Shown: positions 6,955 through 15,180 of the stretch, in pieces | How the letters are laid out: every line of letters starts with the position of its first letter | Numbering within the stretch: position 1 is the first letter of the stretch | DNA from: JBDTMC01 sp039934475 | Lineage (GTDB): Bacteria; Acidobacteriota; Terriglobia; Bryobacterales; Bryobacteraceae | Direction of reading: 5' to 3' | DNA: 22,349 nucleotides | Assembly: GCA_039934475.1 (NCBI GenBank) | Contig: JBDTMC010000075.1 | Span: forward strand, 1-22,349 | Notes under the pieces: generated by a model | Databases searched by the model: none | What the model saw: the letters and a program-made list of their open reading frames with translations, nothing else | What the model was told of the DNA's origin: nothing | Position numbers and translations under genes: made by a program

Positions 6955-7413
6955 ATGCGGATACGATCGATTGCGCTTTCCTTCCTTTTGATGCTGCCAG
7001 GTATGAGCGCGGCGGCAAGCGGCGACGATATTTTGGGGAAGTGGCTGAGCCCGTCTGACGTGGGCAGCGCCCATATCGAAATCTTTAAAGAGGGCGGTAA
7101 GTACAGGGGCAAGATTGTGTGGCTGGAGCGGCCGGTATTCAGCGAGAAAGATCCGCTGGCGGGCAAGCCTAAAACCGACAGGCGGAATTCCGATCCGACC
7201 CTGCGATCACGCCCGGTGATGGGACTGGTAATGCTGGAGGGAATGGAATACGGGGGCGGCAATGAGTGGAAGAACGGGACCATTTACGCTCCGGATAAGG
7301 GCAAGACGTATAAGTGCCAGCTGAAGCTGGGGACGGACGGAGTGCTTCATGTACGCGGGTATATCGGGTTTTCGATGTTTGGCGAGAACCGGGATTGGAC
7401 GCGGGTGAAATGA
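6955..7413 (+). CDS. Secreted DUF2147 family protein
   Basis: A 152-aa protein with a signal peptide (MRIRSIALSFLLMLPGMSAAA). It shows the whole DUF2147 pattern in order: GKWLSPSD, an IEIFKEGGKYRGKIVWLE block, NSDPTLRSRPVMGLVML, W-x-NGTIYAPDKGKTY, and a C-terminal LHVRGYIGFSMFGENRDWTR. The family is periplasmic, forms a small beta-barrel-like fold and has no established biochemical role. The next gene begins one base after the stop codon, so the two are probably translated from one message. Confidence 0.87.
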   Translation: MRIRSIALSFLLMLPGMSAAASGDDILGKWLSPSDVGSAHIEIFKEGGKYRGKIVWLERPVFSEKDPLAGKPKTDRRNSDPTLRSRPVMGLVMLEGMEYGGGNEWKNGTIYAPDKGKTYKCQLKLGTDGVLHVRGYIGFSMFGENRDWTRVK

Positions 7414-7414
7414 T

Positions 7415-8512
7415 TTGCAGCCAGTAGGGGAGCACGAACGCTACCGGGTGCTGGATGTGTTGCGCGGGTTGGCGTTGTTCGGGGTGCTGTTGGTGAACCT
7501 GCTGGGGGCGTTTCGGATTTCACTGTTCGAGCAAATTGTGGGCGCGCGGGTGGAGAGCGGGTGGGTGAATCCGCTGATCGAACAGGCGACGGCGGTGTTG
7601 GTGGAGTTTAAGGCGTTCGCCATTTTCTCCTTTCTATTTGGCGTGGGCGCGGCGATTCAGAGTGAGCGGGCGGCGACGCGGGGGATGGCGGTGCGGCCGT
7701 TTCTGGCACGGCGGTTCGCGATCCTGTTTGCGTTCGGACTGGCGCATATCGTCTTTATCTGGAACGGCGATATTCTGGCGCTGTACGGGATTTGCGGATT
7801 GCTGCTGGTTCCTTTGATCAAGGCTCGCACCTGGCTGCTGGGCGCGATCGGAGTGGGGTTGATCGTGATTCCGTATGTGGCGCCGTTGCCTATTCCCTGG
7901 CCTTCGATGGAAGCGATGCGGGCGCAAGCGGCGGACGCTACTCGCGTGTATGCGCAAGGCGGCGTTGGGGAGATCTTTTTGTTTCGCTGCCGCGAGGCGT
8001 GGGGTTTTATGATGCCGCTGTGGTTGGGTTCCCTGCCCCGGACCGCAGGCCTGATGGCGCTGGGCGTGGCGGCTTGGCGCGCCGGCATCCTACGCGGGCC
8101 TGAACGGCACAGGACATTTCTACTTTGCGTGCTGGTAGCGGGGATTGGGATCGGGCTGACGTTGAAATCATCGGAACCGCTGGCGGCCGGATATGTGGCG
8201 GCGATTCTGTTGTGGCTAAAGCCTGCGCGAGTGGCGGGCCTGGCGGCACTAGGCCAATGCCTAGCGGCATTGGGCCAGATGGCCTTGACGAATTACCTGA
8301 TGCAATCGGTAGTGCTCAGTTTCGTGTTTTACGGGTTTGGATTAGGTTTGTTTGGGAAACTCGATTCGGTGCAGGGCTTGGGGATCGTGATTGTGTTGTA
8401 CGGCGCCCAGGTGGCGTTCAGCTTGTACTGGCTGAAGCGGTTCCGGTTTGGTCCGTGTGAATGGCTGTGGCGGTCATTGACGTATGGGCAGTGGCAGGCG
8501 AACTCGCGATAG
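7415..8512 (+). CDS. DUF418 family integral membrane protein (YeiB-like)
   Basis: A 365-aa polytopic membrane protein. The N-terminal signature RYRVLDVLRGLALFGVLLVN and the later IFSFLFGVGAAIQ followed by a basic stretch are typical of the YeiB/DUF418 group, as is the C-terminal DUF418 part (LGQMALTNYLMQS, a GFGLGLFGKL loop and a closing W-rich segment). The family resembles membrane acyltransferases in layout and is often suspected of acyl transfer, but no activity is proven. I use the TTG at 7415, one base past the previous stop, with GGGTGA inside the upstream gene as ribosome site. The next in-frame GTG (7448) would cut into the conserved signature. Confidence 0.85.
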   Translation: MQPVGEHERYRVLDVLRGLALFGVLLVNLLGAFRISLFEQIVGARVESGWVNPLIEQATAVLVEFKAFAIFSFLFGVGAAIQSERAATRGMAVRPFLARRFAILFAFGLAHIVFIWNGDILALYGICGLLLVPLIKARTWLLGAIGVGLIVIPYVAPLPIPWPSMEAMRAQAADATRVYAQGGVGEIFLFRCREAWGFMMPLWLGSLPRTAGLMALGVAAWRAGILRGPERHRTFLLCVLVAGIGIGLTLKSSEPLAAGYVAAILLWLKPARVAGLAALGQCLAALGQMALTNYLMQSVVLSFVFYGFGLGLFGKLDSVQGLGIVIVLYGAQVAFSLYWLKRFRFGPCEWLWRSLTYGQWQANSR

Positions 8513-8524
8513 CATAGACGACTG

Positions 8525-9748
8525 ATGAATCCCTTACTGCGAGTTCTGATTCTTGCCTTGGCTGTGGCGCCTGCGGGCGCACAAACGCACTGGGTGGCTA
8601 CGTGGGCGTTCAGCCCGTCTCCGCAACGGACGGAGAGCGAGATGCAAGCGGCGAAGCTGGTGTTTGAGAACCAGACTTTGCGCGAGGTTGTGCATGTGAG
8701 CATCGGCGGATCGAGCGTGCGGGTGCGGCTATCGAATGTCTTTGGAAAAGACGAAGTGACGATTGCTGCGGCGCACATTGCCGTGCGGGGCACGGGTTCA
8801 TCGATTGTCGCGGGATCAGACCGGGGGCTGACGTTCAGCGGACGTGCGATTGCGGTGATTCCCGCCAATGCGATTCTGTTGAGCGATCCGGTGAACCTGA
8901 CGGTGCCGGACGGCGGTGACCTGGCGATCAGTTTGTTTGTGCCGAAGCGGACTGTGGGGGCGGGCATCCATTATGGGGCGTCGCAAACAAATTATGTAGC
9001 GGAAGGCGACCAAACGGCGGCGGCTGAATTGACCGGGGCAACGACGGTGACTTCGTGGGTGTTTGTGGGCGGCGTGGATGTGGCGGCTGCGGCGGGTGTG
9101 TCGGCGATTGCGACGTTTGGCGATTCGATCACGGATGGCGCGCGCTCCACTGCAGACGCCAACCGGCGGTGGCCGGATGTGCTGGCAGAGAGGCTGAGGA
9201 AGGGCGGCAAGAAGCTGGCGGTGATCAACGGGGGAATTGGTGGGAACCGAATTCTGCACGACGCGCTGCCGGCGAGCATTTTCTTCGGGGTGAATGCTCT
9301 GGCGCGTTTTGAGAGGGATGTGCTGGCGCAGCCGGGTGTGAAGTACGTGATCGTGCTGGAGGGGATCAACGATTTGGGTCATGCCGGGACAAGCGCGCCG
9401 GAGTCAGAGACGGTGACGGCGGAGGATCTGATCGCCGGCATGCGGCAGATGATTGAGCGAGCGCATGAGAAAGGCATGAAGATCTTTGGGTGCACGATTC
9501 TACCGTTTAAGGGCACTGTGTTTAAGGGATATTACAGCGAGGAAAAAGACGCCAAGAGGGTGGCGGTGAATCAGTGGATGCGAACGAGTAAGGCGTTTGA
9601 CGGCGTGATCGACTTCGAGAAAGTGACGCAGGACCCGGCGCATCCAGGGCACATTCTGGCCGCCTACGACGCGGGGGACCATTTGCATCCAGGCGATGCC
9701 GGGTACAAAGCGATGGGCGAGGCGATTCCGTTATCGCTGTTCCAGTAA
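8525..9748 (+). CDS. Secreted SGNH/GDSL-type hydrolase (esterase/lipase family)
   Basis: The 407-aa protein starts with a signal peptide (about residues 1-20, ending AGAQ). An N-terminal beta-rich accessory domain (about 22-190) precedes the catalytic domain. The SGNH blocks are FGDSITDG (nucleophile Ser201), GGIGGNR (Gly/oxyanion region, about 236-242), EGINDLG (Asn282) and DHLHPGDAGY (Asp385 and His388 of the triad). Such enzymes remove acyl groups from carbohydrates or lipids in the periplasm or outside; the two-domain layout is shared by carbohydrate esterase-like members. The upstream stop is 12 bases away, and the following gene's ribosome site overlaps this gene's stop. The substrate is not readable from sequence. 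Confidence 0.9.
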   Translation: MNPLLRVLILALAVAPAGAQTHWVATWAFSPSPQRTESEMQAAKLVFENQTLREVVHVSIGGSSVRVRLSNVFGKDEVTIAAAHIAVRGTGSSIVAGSDRGLTFSGRAIAVIPANAILLSDPVNLTVPDGGDLAISLFVPKRTVGAGIHYGASQTNYVAEGDQTAAAELTGATTVTSWVFVGGVDVAAAAGVSAIATFGDSITDGARSTADANRRWPDVLAERLRKGGKKLAVINGGIGGNRILHDALPASIFFGVNALARFERDVLAQPGVKYVIVLEGINDLGHAGTSAPESETVTAEDLIAGMRQMIERAHEKGMKIFGCTILPFKGTVFKGYYSEEKDAKRVAVNQWMRTSKAFDGVIDFEKVTQDPAHPGHILAAYDAGDHLHPGDAGYKAMGEAIPLSLFQ

Positions 9749-9756
9749 GGTACGGT

Positions 9757-10062
9757 ATGGCGCGGAAGGGGATTCGGGAACAGGTACTGCGCGAAGCGTG
9801 GATTGGCGATGCCGTGCTGGCGTTGTATGCGCGGGAGCGGATTCTGCGCGAGGGCGGCGTTGTGGATGGGCCGAAGGCGGATGGGATGACGTCGAACCGG
9901 TTTCTGGCGGCGTATGGGGAACCGAGCGAAACCGAAGCTGAGGTTGGGCGGGTGTACGGACGCGAGGGACTGGCGGGGGCGTTCCGGTGGATAGAGGCGA
10001 ACCTGATGCCGATTTACGAGCGGCAAGAAGCGAAGAGGCGTCGCCGGGATGGGGCGGTCTAA
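9757..10062 (+). CDS. Small one-domain RNase III-like protein
   Basis: A 101-aa protein. The segment EAWIGDAVLALYARERIL (residues 13-30) resembles the core RNase III helix (E-x-F-L-G-D-A in canonical enzymes, Y-I-G-D-A in Mini-III). The C-terminal half (SETEAEVGRVYGREGLAGAF, then WIEANLMP) resembles the second acidic helix. Glu13, Asp18 and Glu60 could be metal ligands, but the usual acidic residue three positions before Glu60 appears to be Ser. It lacks a double-stranded RNA-binding domain and is shorter than Mini-III (about 130-140 aa). It may process or bind structured RNA, or be a non-catalytic relative. The ATG at 9757 is set by TAAGG, which overlaps the hydrolase stop, with 6-base spacing. 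Confidence 0.62.
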   Translation: MARKGIREQVLREAWIGDAVLALYARERILREGGVVDGPKADGMTSNRFLAAYGEPSETEAEVGRVYGREGLAGAFRWIEANLMPIYERQEAKRRRRDGAV

Positions 10063-10128
10063 GAGTCTCAAATCGGACAATTTCATTCGGCTGTAATTTT
10101 CGGTTGTTATCTTCATCAGCAGGCAAAA

Positions 10129-11619
10129 ATGCCTGGTTCAATAACATGGAGGTTGTATCCGGATGTACCGAACTGCCCGTCACTGGCCCACCTGTCTACG
10201 ACGGGTGTGGTCTACACGCAGGCGCTGACGCCAAAGGTCTCGGATTCTTTTCCTGGCGTGCTGGCGCTGATCACCGGCGGCGGCCCCGGTTCAACGGGGG
10301 TTTATTATGACGTCAGCTATGACCGTGCGCTTTCCGCGCCGGCCGTGACCACTCCGGGCGGTATCGTCGGCGGCGCCGATCTTTGCCCCGGCACGGTGGG
10401 AACGCAAGTCGGTTTTGACGAAACCATCGACAATGACCTGACGCGCCTGGACGGCGGCGGCGGGATCAATCCGCAGTACCTTCCTCGCGATCCGGCAAAG
10501 GGTTGCGCCGCTGTGTATCCGCATAGCTTTCTGCGAGTCAACACGGTCTTCGAAGTGGTGCGGAAGTCGGGGGGCTACACAGCGTGGTCAGACAAGCATC
10601 CTGCTTACGATTTGGTGAACGGGCCGAGCGGGGAGGGGGTGTTTGATTTGTTTTCTCCGGAGATCAACTCGATTCCTGTGGCGCTGCCATCGGTGCCAGG
10701 CTGCAATCCGCTGCCGGACCCGGGCAATGCGACATCGAGCAACGCGTGGACGGATAGCTTCACAAACGTCATTTGCTATGACTCTTTGAAGGTTGGCGCG
10801 ATCCTCAATGAGATCAACGGTAAGAATCACAGCGGCGCGGCTACGGCGCCGGTACCCACGTTGTTCGGCATGAATTTCCAGTCCGTGAGTGTCGGCCAGA
10901 AGTTGCCGAACGGCTTGACGGGCGGTTACTTGGATTCGACCGGTACTCCGTCGCCCTCGCTGTTGAACGCCGTTCAGTTTATCGACAGTTCGATCGGAAA
11001 GATGGCGACGGCGTTGAAGACGGCTGGGCTATCTGACTCGACCGTGATCATTGTCACAGCGAAGCACGGTCAGTCGGCCATCGACCCGAACCGGATCACC
11101 CGGATTCCGGCGGATGTTGCCGGGCAATCGCCTTCGGACATTCTGGGCGGTGTCGGCACCGGCCTGCCGGGTGGTGGATTAGTGGGTCAGGGTCTGGAGG
11201 ACGATGCCTCCCTGCTCTGGCTGACTGACTCGACGCAGGTTGGCAGTTCGGTTACCACGTTGGAGAAGAACGAAGCCAGCTTCGGCGGCGGGGAGATTTT
11301 CTCGGGTGCCTCGCTAAACCAATTCCTGGGTATTTCTCAAAGTGATTCGCGTGTCCCGGACATCATCGTGGAGCCGAACGTCGGTGTGGTCTATACGGGA
11401 AAGACGAAGAAGATCTCCGAACATGGCGGCGCGTCTAACGACGACCGCAACGTGGTACTGGTGGTCTCAAACCCGAGCATTACCGGCACAGTCTTCCGCC
11501 AGCAAGTGGAGACGCGCCAGGTAGCTCCGACGATTCTGCGGCTGCTGGGCCTGGATCCGAGGGGCCTGCAGGCCGTGGTGAAGGAGAGCACTCCCTTATT
11601 GCCGCAGCTGCCGTACTAA
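10129..11619 (+). CDS. Alkaline phosphatase/phosphodiesterase-superfamily protein, N-terminus apparently missing
   Basis: The 496-aa frame resembles the nucleotide pyrophosphatase/phosphodiesterase branch of the alkaline phosphatase superfamily: CPSLAHLSTTGVVYTQA, then SDSFPGVLALITGG with a Ser/Thr nucleophile region, GVYYDVSYDR, TVIIVTAKHGQSAIDP, SEHGGASNDDRNVVLVVSN with a metal-ligand His, and QVAPTILRLLGLDP at the end. Members normally begin with a strand ending in an IDG-type Asp metal ligand, after a signal peptide. Neither is present; the frame starts only about 15 residues before the CPSLAHL block. The in-frame sequence back to a TAA at 10060 does not restore them. It is probably a 5'-truncated gene or one fused to new upstream sequence, possibly inactive. 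An AGCAGG lies near the ATG. It converges with the alpha-galactosidase gene, 15 bases apart. Confidence 0.72.
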   Translation: MPGSITWRLYPDVPNCPSLAHLSTTGVVYTQALTPKVSDSFPGVLALITGGGPGSTGVYYDVSYDRALSAPAVTTPGGIVGGADLCPGTVGTQVGFDETIDNDLTRLDGGGGINPQYLPRDPAKGCAAVYPHSFLRVNTVFEVVRKSGGYTAWSDKHPAYDLVNGPSGEGVFDLFSPEINSIPVALPSVPGCNPLPDPGNATSSNAWTDSFTNVICYDSLKVGAILNEINGKNHSGAATAPVPTLFGMNFQSVSVGQKLPNGLTGGYLDSTGTPSPSLLNAVQFIDSSIGKMATALKTAGLSDSTVIIVTAKHGQSAIDPNRITRIPADVAGQSPSDILGGVGTGLPGGGLVGQGLEDDASLLWLTDSTQVGSSVTTLEKNEASFGGGEIFSGASLNQFLGISQSDSRVPDIIVEPNVGVVYTGKTKKISEHGGASNDDRNVVLVVSNPSITGTVFRQQVETRQVAPTILRLLGLDPRGLQAVVKESTPLLPQLPY

Positions 11620-11634
11620 CTGCCGCCAGAGGTA

Positions 11635-13743
11635 TTACTTCGCCTCGATGTAAATCAGGTCGCTGGTGTACTTGCCGGGCAACTTGATGCGGAGTCCGGA
11701 GCTCATTAACTGGGCTCCGGTAAGCTCCGCGGGATCTATCGACTTGTCTTCGCCCCAGACCTTATACTTCTTGGCGGTGGCGAGGCCTTTCAAGCGGACT
11801 CGCTGGACTTGCTGGTCATTGTTCGGGCGGAAGATGTAGACGGTTCCGCGTTTGAGGCTGGGACTCCAGTAGAACATACCGTCCCAGTGATAGTCGTCTG
11901 GGCGCGGCAGAATGTGGTGAACCTGGGCGTCTAAGAGTATCGGGCGGATCCAGTCCTTGTAGATCTGTGTGGCGCGGCGAGTGCCTGCCAATTCTTCGGC
12001 GGACCAACTGGCGGTGTTTGTGGGATCGATCTGCCAGGCGCTCATCATGGCTGTTCGCCAAAAGTAAGGCCGCGGCCGGTCAGAGTCCTTGTTGTAGTGA
12101 TTTTCGTACGTGTAGGCTTGCAGGACGGCGGGAGGCATGACGAAGGTGGAATCCCAGATGCTTTGGCGATTGGGCAGGGAGGATAATGTATCTGTCGTGA
12201 CTATGTAATGAACGCGCTTGATGTACCCGTAGTCTTTAATGTGTCCGCCACCCGAGCACCCCTCTAGTGCCAGCTGCGGAAAGCGCTGTTTCAGCCTTTC
12301 CTGAATGTCGTAGTAGGCGAGGGTATTCCAGTAACTAACATCCACACCGTAATGGTGTTTATGGGTTGTCTGTTCGCAGCGGACCTGGATGGGATCGATG
12401 TCGTGCTTGAGGTAATCGAGACCGTAATCGGAGACGAGGCGCTGGGTCTCCTTCGCGGCCCACTCGCGAGATTCATTTGATGCGAGGCAGATGCGCTGGC
12501 CGACGAACGGATCGGGTTTCCAGTCGTCGGGGACGTTGCGATTGATGAGCCAATCACGGTGTTCTTTTACATTGAGGGCGCCGGGGTAATCGGAAACGCC
12601 GGCGTTGGTCCAGGCACACCACAGGCCCAGCCGCATGCCAACGCTGCGAACGTAGTCGAGAATCGGTTTCACGCCGTGAGGAAAGCGGTCGGGATCCCAC
12701 CGCCAATCGCCAACGCTTGGATACCACATGGCATCGGGCACCAAGGTTTCAAAGCCGAGATCGTTGCAGAGGCGGGCGCTCTTGAGCAGGCTGGTCTCGT
12801 TTGTTGGGGACTTCACGGCATCGCTGGCAGCGTAGCCTCCGGCATCAAGAAAGACGTTGTAGGCGAGAGTGGGATAGGGTTGACCGGGCGGCAAGGGCGG
12901 CAGGAGTTTGTCGAGAACGAAGCGGTGGAGGGTGTAGCTTCCTTCGTCGAGATCTCCGCGATAGCAGCCGACGAAGGCGGCGGGGACGAGAAATTGCTCA
13001 CCGGCTTCGATATCCGTTTTGAATTCGGGCTTGTTTCCGACGCGCAACTTCAGCTTTCCACCGGGTCCGGGGAGAGCGGCGGCGTATAAGCGGCCGATAC
13101 CGGAGAACTCCCAACCGACGTATAGCCCTTCCGACTTCCCGATCTGGACGGCCATCCATGGCACTGGACTTGATGGATCACGGGGATTGCTGGAGATTTC
13201 CTGATCGAGATCCGAGTTCACCGGGACCGTAAAGACGCCGCCTTCGCGACTGGCGTTGGAGCCGCCGCGGTTGACCCACCAGACATCCGCCTGGCGGTCA
13301 GCACCAACCGCGATGCCTTCCAACACCAGGCTATCCTGGTGCGTCACTGTGACCGGTGAGCCGGATTTGTTTTCGATGGTGAGCCAGTGCTCGACGGGAC
13401 CGTGGCCGGGTCGCGCTCGCCAAATCGACTTCAATTCCAGATTCGGGGTCTTGTTGGTGAAGAGAAGGACGAGCTGTTCTTTGGAACTCTCAGGCGCGGC
13501 GCCGGAGTAGCGCCAGTCGGTTTTGACGGCCGTTCCGTTGACTTCGACCAGTGGCATCAAAGTCTCGTGGAGGGGAGCGGCGATCCAACTTCGGGCACCA
13601 CCTGGGACACGTAAGGCCGTCAACGCGGGGCGGCCGGAGTCCAGGGCGATAGTCAACTCGGTATCCTGCGTCGCCAGCTTCCAGGATGCGGAAGGGGCGG
13701 GCGCGGGCTGCATGGCGAAAGCGAGCAGGGCTGCGATCAACAT
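11635..13743 (-). CDS. Secreted GH36-type alpha-galactosidase (melibiase-like)
   Basis: A 702-aa protein with a short signal peptide (MLIAALLAFAM, then a Pro/Ala-rich linker). An N-terminal beta-sandwich (about 20-285) precedes a TIM barrel (about 290-600) and a C-terminal beta domain, the GH36 layout. Key barrel pieces are FLDAGGY, PDAMWYPSVGDWRWDPDRFPHG, MRLGLWCAW, and DYLKHDID with the probable nucleophile Asp448 (usually K-W-D, here K-H-D). The CSGGG motif at 496-500 precedes Asp504, the likely acid/base, 56 residues later. It should release alpha-galactosyl or related units outside the cytoplasm. A divergent sugar permease starts 85 bases away. No Shine-Dalgarno is seen at the ATG; two TTGACA elements precede it. 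Confidence 0.85.
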   Translation of the reverse strand: MLIAALLAFAMQPAPAPSASWKLATQDTELTIALDSGRPALTALRVPGGARSWIAAPLHETLMPLVEVNGTAVKTDWRYSGAAPESSKEQLVLLFTNKTPNLELKSIWRARPGHGPVEHWLTIENKSGSPVTVTHQDSLVLEGIAVGADRQADVWWVNRGGSNASREGGVFTVPVNSDLDQEISSNPRDPSSPVPWMAVQIGKSEGLYVGWEFSGIGRLYAAALPGPGGKLKLRVGNKPEFKTDIEAGEQFLVPAAFVGCYRGDLDEGSYTLHRFVLDKLLPPLPPGQPYPTLAYNVFLDAGGYAASDAVKSPTNETSLLKSARLCNDLGFETLVPDAMWYPSVGDWRWDPDRFPHGVKPILDYVRSVGMRLGLWCAWTNAGVSDYPGALNVKEHRDWLINRNVPDDWKPDPFVGQRICLASNESREWAAKETQRLVSDYGLDYLKHDIDPIQVRCEQTTHKHHYGVDVSYWNTLAYYDIQERLKQRFPQLALEGCSGGGHIKDYGYIKRVHYIVTTDTLSSLPNRQSIWDSTFVMPPAVLQAYTYENHYNKDSDRPRPYFWRTAMMSAWQIDPTNTASWSAEELAGTRRATQIYKDWIRPILLDAQVHHILPRPDDYHWDGMFYWSPSLKRGTVYIFRPNNDQQVQRVRLKGLATAKKYKVWGEDKSIDPAELTGAQLMSSGLRIKLPGKYTSDLIYIEAK

Positions 13744-13828
13744 CGAGTACGAGACTATCGACTGTCAACTTGATTGTCAACAGTCGTGTACAGTAGGATC
13801 CGCGAGGGCTATACTCGGGAGATCTCAC
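13744..13828. promoter_or_regulatory. Divergent promoter region between alpha-galactosidase and sugar permease
   Basis: The 85-base gap contains TGTCAA twice (13763-13768 and 13775-13780), exactly 12 bases apart, close to one helical turn. On the minus strand these are tandem TTGACA boxes. The right one is part of ATTGTCAACA (13773-13782), the complement of TGTTGACAAT found in two other intergenic regions of this island. For the minus-strand gene, TTGACA (13775-13780), 17 bases and TAGTCT would end 8 bases before the ATG. For the permease, TGTACA (13787-13792), 17 bases and TATACT (13810-13815) form a possible promoter, although its predicted start would fall just past the GGGAG ribosome site at 13817-13821, so this promoter is uncertain. 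Confidence 0.5.
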
Positions 13829-15133
13829 ATGAGGGCGGCAACCAGTCAGGATCAAATACCGGTGACGAGCGGCGTGGCGGGGAAGACCCGCGGCCCGATG
13901 GCAGTGATGACGACGCTGTTCTTCCTGAGCGGCTTTCTGGCTGCCCTTAACGACATCCTGATTCCGCACCTGAAATCGATCTTCGATCTGAATTACGCCG
14001 AGGCGATGCTGGTGCAGTTCAGTTTCTTTTCGGCGTTCCTGATATTCGCGGTGCCGGCGGGTGTTCTGGTGGAACGCGCCGGATACAAGAAGACGATCGT
14101 GACCGGCTTGCTGACGATGGGAAGCGGTGCGCTGCTCTTCATTCCGGCAGCGAACCTGCCGTCGTTCGCCGTGTTCATGTGCGCGCTGATGGTGCTGGCG
14201 GGCGGCATCACGGCTCTGCAGGTTTCCGGCAATCCTTATGTTTCGGGACTGGGGCCGGCGCATACCGCATCCAGCCGGTTGACGCTGACCCAAGCCTTCA
14301 ATTCGCTAGGCTCCACAATCGCTCCTTATGTGGGTGGATTGCTGATCTTGAGTGGAACAACTGTAACGATGGAGCAGGTACGACGAATGCCGGCGGCGGC
14401 CCTGCAGGCACACCGCTTGAGTGAGGCAGCGGCGGTAAAGGCGCCGTACCTTGGTATCGCGATTGCCCTGGTGCTGCTGGGGCTTTTGATTGCCCTGTAC
14501 GACTTGCCGGCAATCAAGCGAACAGCACACGTGAGGCTGGCGGGAGATTCATCCAGTGTGTGGAGGCACCGGCATCTTGTGTTAGGCGCCGTGGGAATCT
14601 TTGTGGCGGTAGGTTCGGAGGTAGCGATCGGCAGTTTTCTGGTGAACTATTTCAGTTCACCGGAGATCGGCGCGATTACGGCAAGGACTGCGGCGGGCTA
14701 TGTATCGCTGTATTGGGCGGGATCGATGATCGGTAGATTTACCGGCTCGTTCGTGATGCGAAGACTTCCGGCGACCAAGGTATTGGGGACGGCGGCTCTG
14801 ATCGTGCTGGCACTGGTGATTACGTCCACATTGACCCTTGGACACGCGGCGATGTGGAGCATTCTGGCGGTGGGCTTCTTTAACTCGATCATGTTCCCGA
14901 CGATCTTTACGATGGGAATCGCGGAACTGGGACCGCTGACAGGCAAAGGCTCGGGGATATTGATGGCCGCGGCCATTGGCGGAGCGATCGTCCCGGTACT
15001 GCAAGGTCTTGTGGCGGACCGGATCGGGGTCCATCACTCCTTTGTGGTGCCGGCGATGAGCTACATTTTTATCGCCTTTTACGGATTCAATGGATCGACT
15101 CCGGGCAGGTATTGGGGATCGTCCACACGCTGA
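13829..15133 (+). CDS. FucP/GluP-type sugar:proton symporter, MFS (FHS family)
   Basis: A 434-aa major facilitator protein with about twelve hydrophobic segments. The first helix ends GFLAALNDILIPHLK, with Asp42 at the position of the proton-linked Asp of E. coli FucP. The fourth-helix motif reads TALQVSGNPYVSGLGP; Gln131 replaces the FucP Glu, as in glucose/galactose and N-acetylglucosamine members. SRLTLTQAFNSLGSTIAPYVGG and MFPTIFTMGIAELGP are further family signatures. It should import a monosaccharide across the inner membrane, plausibly the galactose released by the divergent alpha-galactosidase. GGGAG at 13817-13821 fixes the ATG at 13829; an open frame back to 13523 lies inside the opposing gene. 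Confidence 0.9.
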   Translation: MRAATSQDQIPVTSGVAGKTRGPMAVMTTLFFLSGFLAALNDILIPHLKSIFDLNYAEAMLVQFSFFSAFLIFAVPAGVLVERAGYKKTIVTGLLTMGSGALLFIPAANLPSFAVFMCALMVLAGGITALQVSGNPYVSGLGPAHTASSRLTLTQAFNSLGSTIAPYVGGLLILSGTTVTMEQVRRMPAAALQAHRLSEAAAVKAPYLGIAIALVLLGLLIALYDLPAIKRTAHVRLAGDSSSVWRHRHLVLGAVGIFVAVGSEVAIGSFLVNYFSSPEIGAITARTAAGYVSLYWAGSMIGRFTGSFVMRRLPATKVLGTAALIVLALVITSTLTLGHAAMWSILAVGFFNSIMFPTIFTMGIAELGPLTGKGSGILMAAAIGGAIVPVLQGLVADRIGVHHSFVVPAMSYIFIAFYGFNGSTPGRYWGSSTR

Positions 15134-15142
15134 TAACAGTTT

Positions 15143-15174
15143 TGTTGACAATTGCGTTCTCGCTTCAATATTCT
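15143..15174 (+). promoter_or_regulatory. Likely promoter of the DUF1549/DUF1553 gene, with shared TGTTGACAAT motif
   Basis: TGTTGACAAT (15143-15152) contains a perfect -35 box TTGACA. Eighteen bases later is TATTCT (15169-15174, 4 of 6 to the -10 consensus). The GTG start is 6 bases after the -10, so transcription would begin at or near the start codon. It is the only sizeable non-coding stretch between the permease and this gene. Confidence 0.5.
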
Positions 15175-15180
15175 TAAGTA

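Noticed and set aside
13490..14293. A 267-codon minus-strand open frame crossing the alpha-galactosidase/permease gap
   Set aside because: It spans the divergent promoter region and overlaps the N-terminal parts of two solid genes. Its Arg/His-rich composition is that of a shadow frame.
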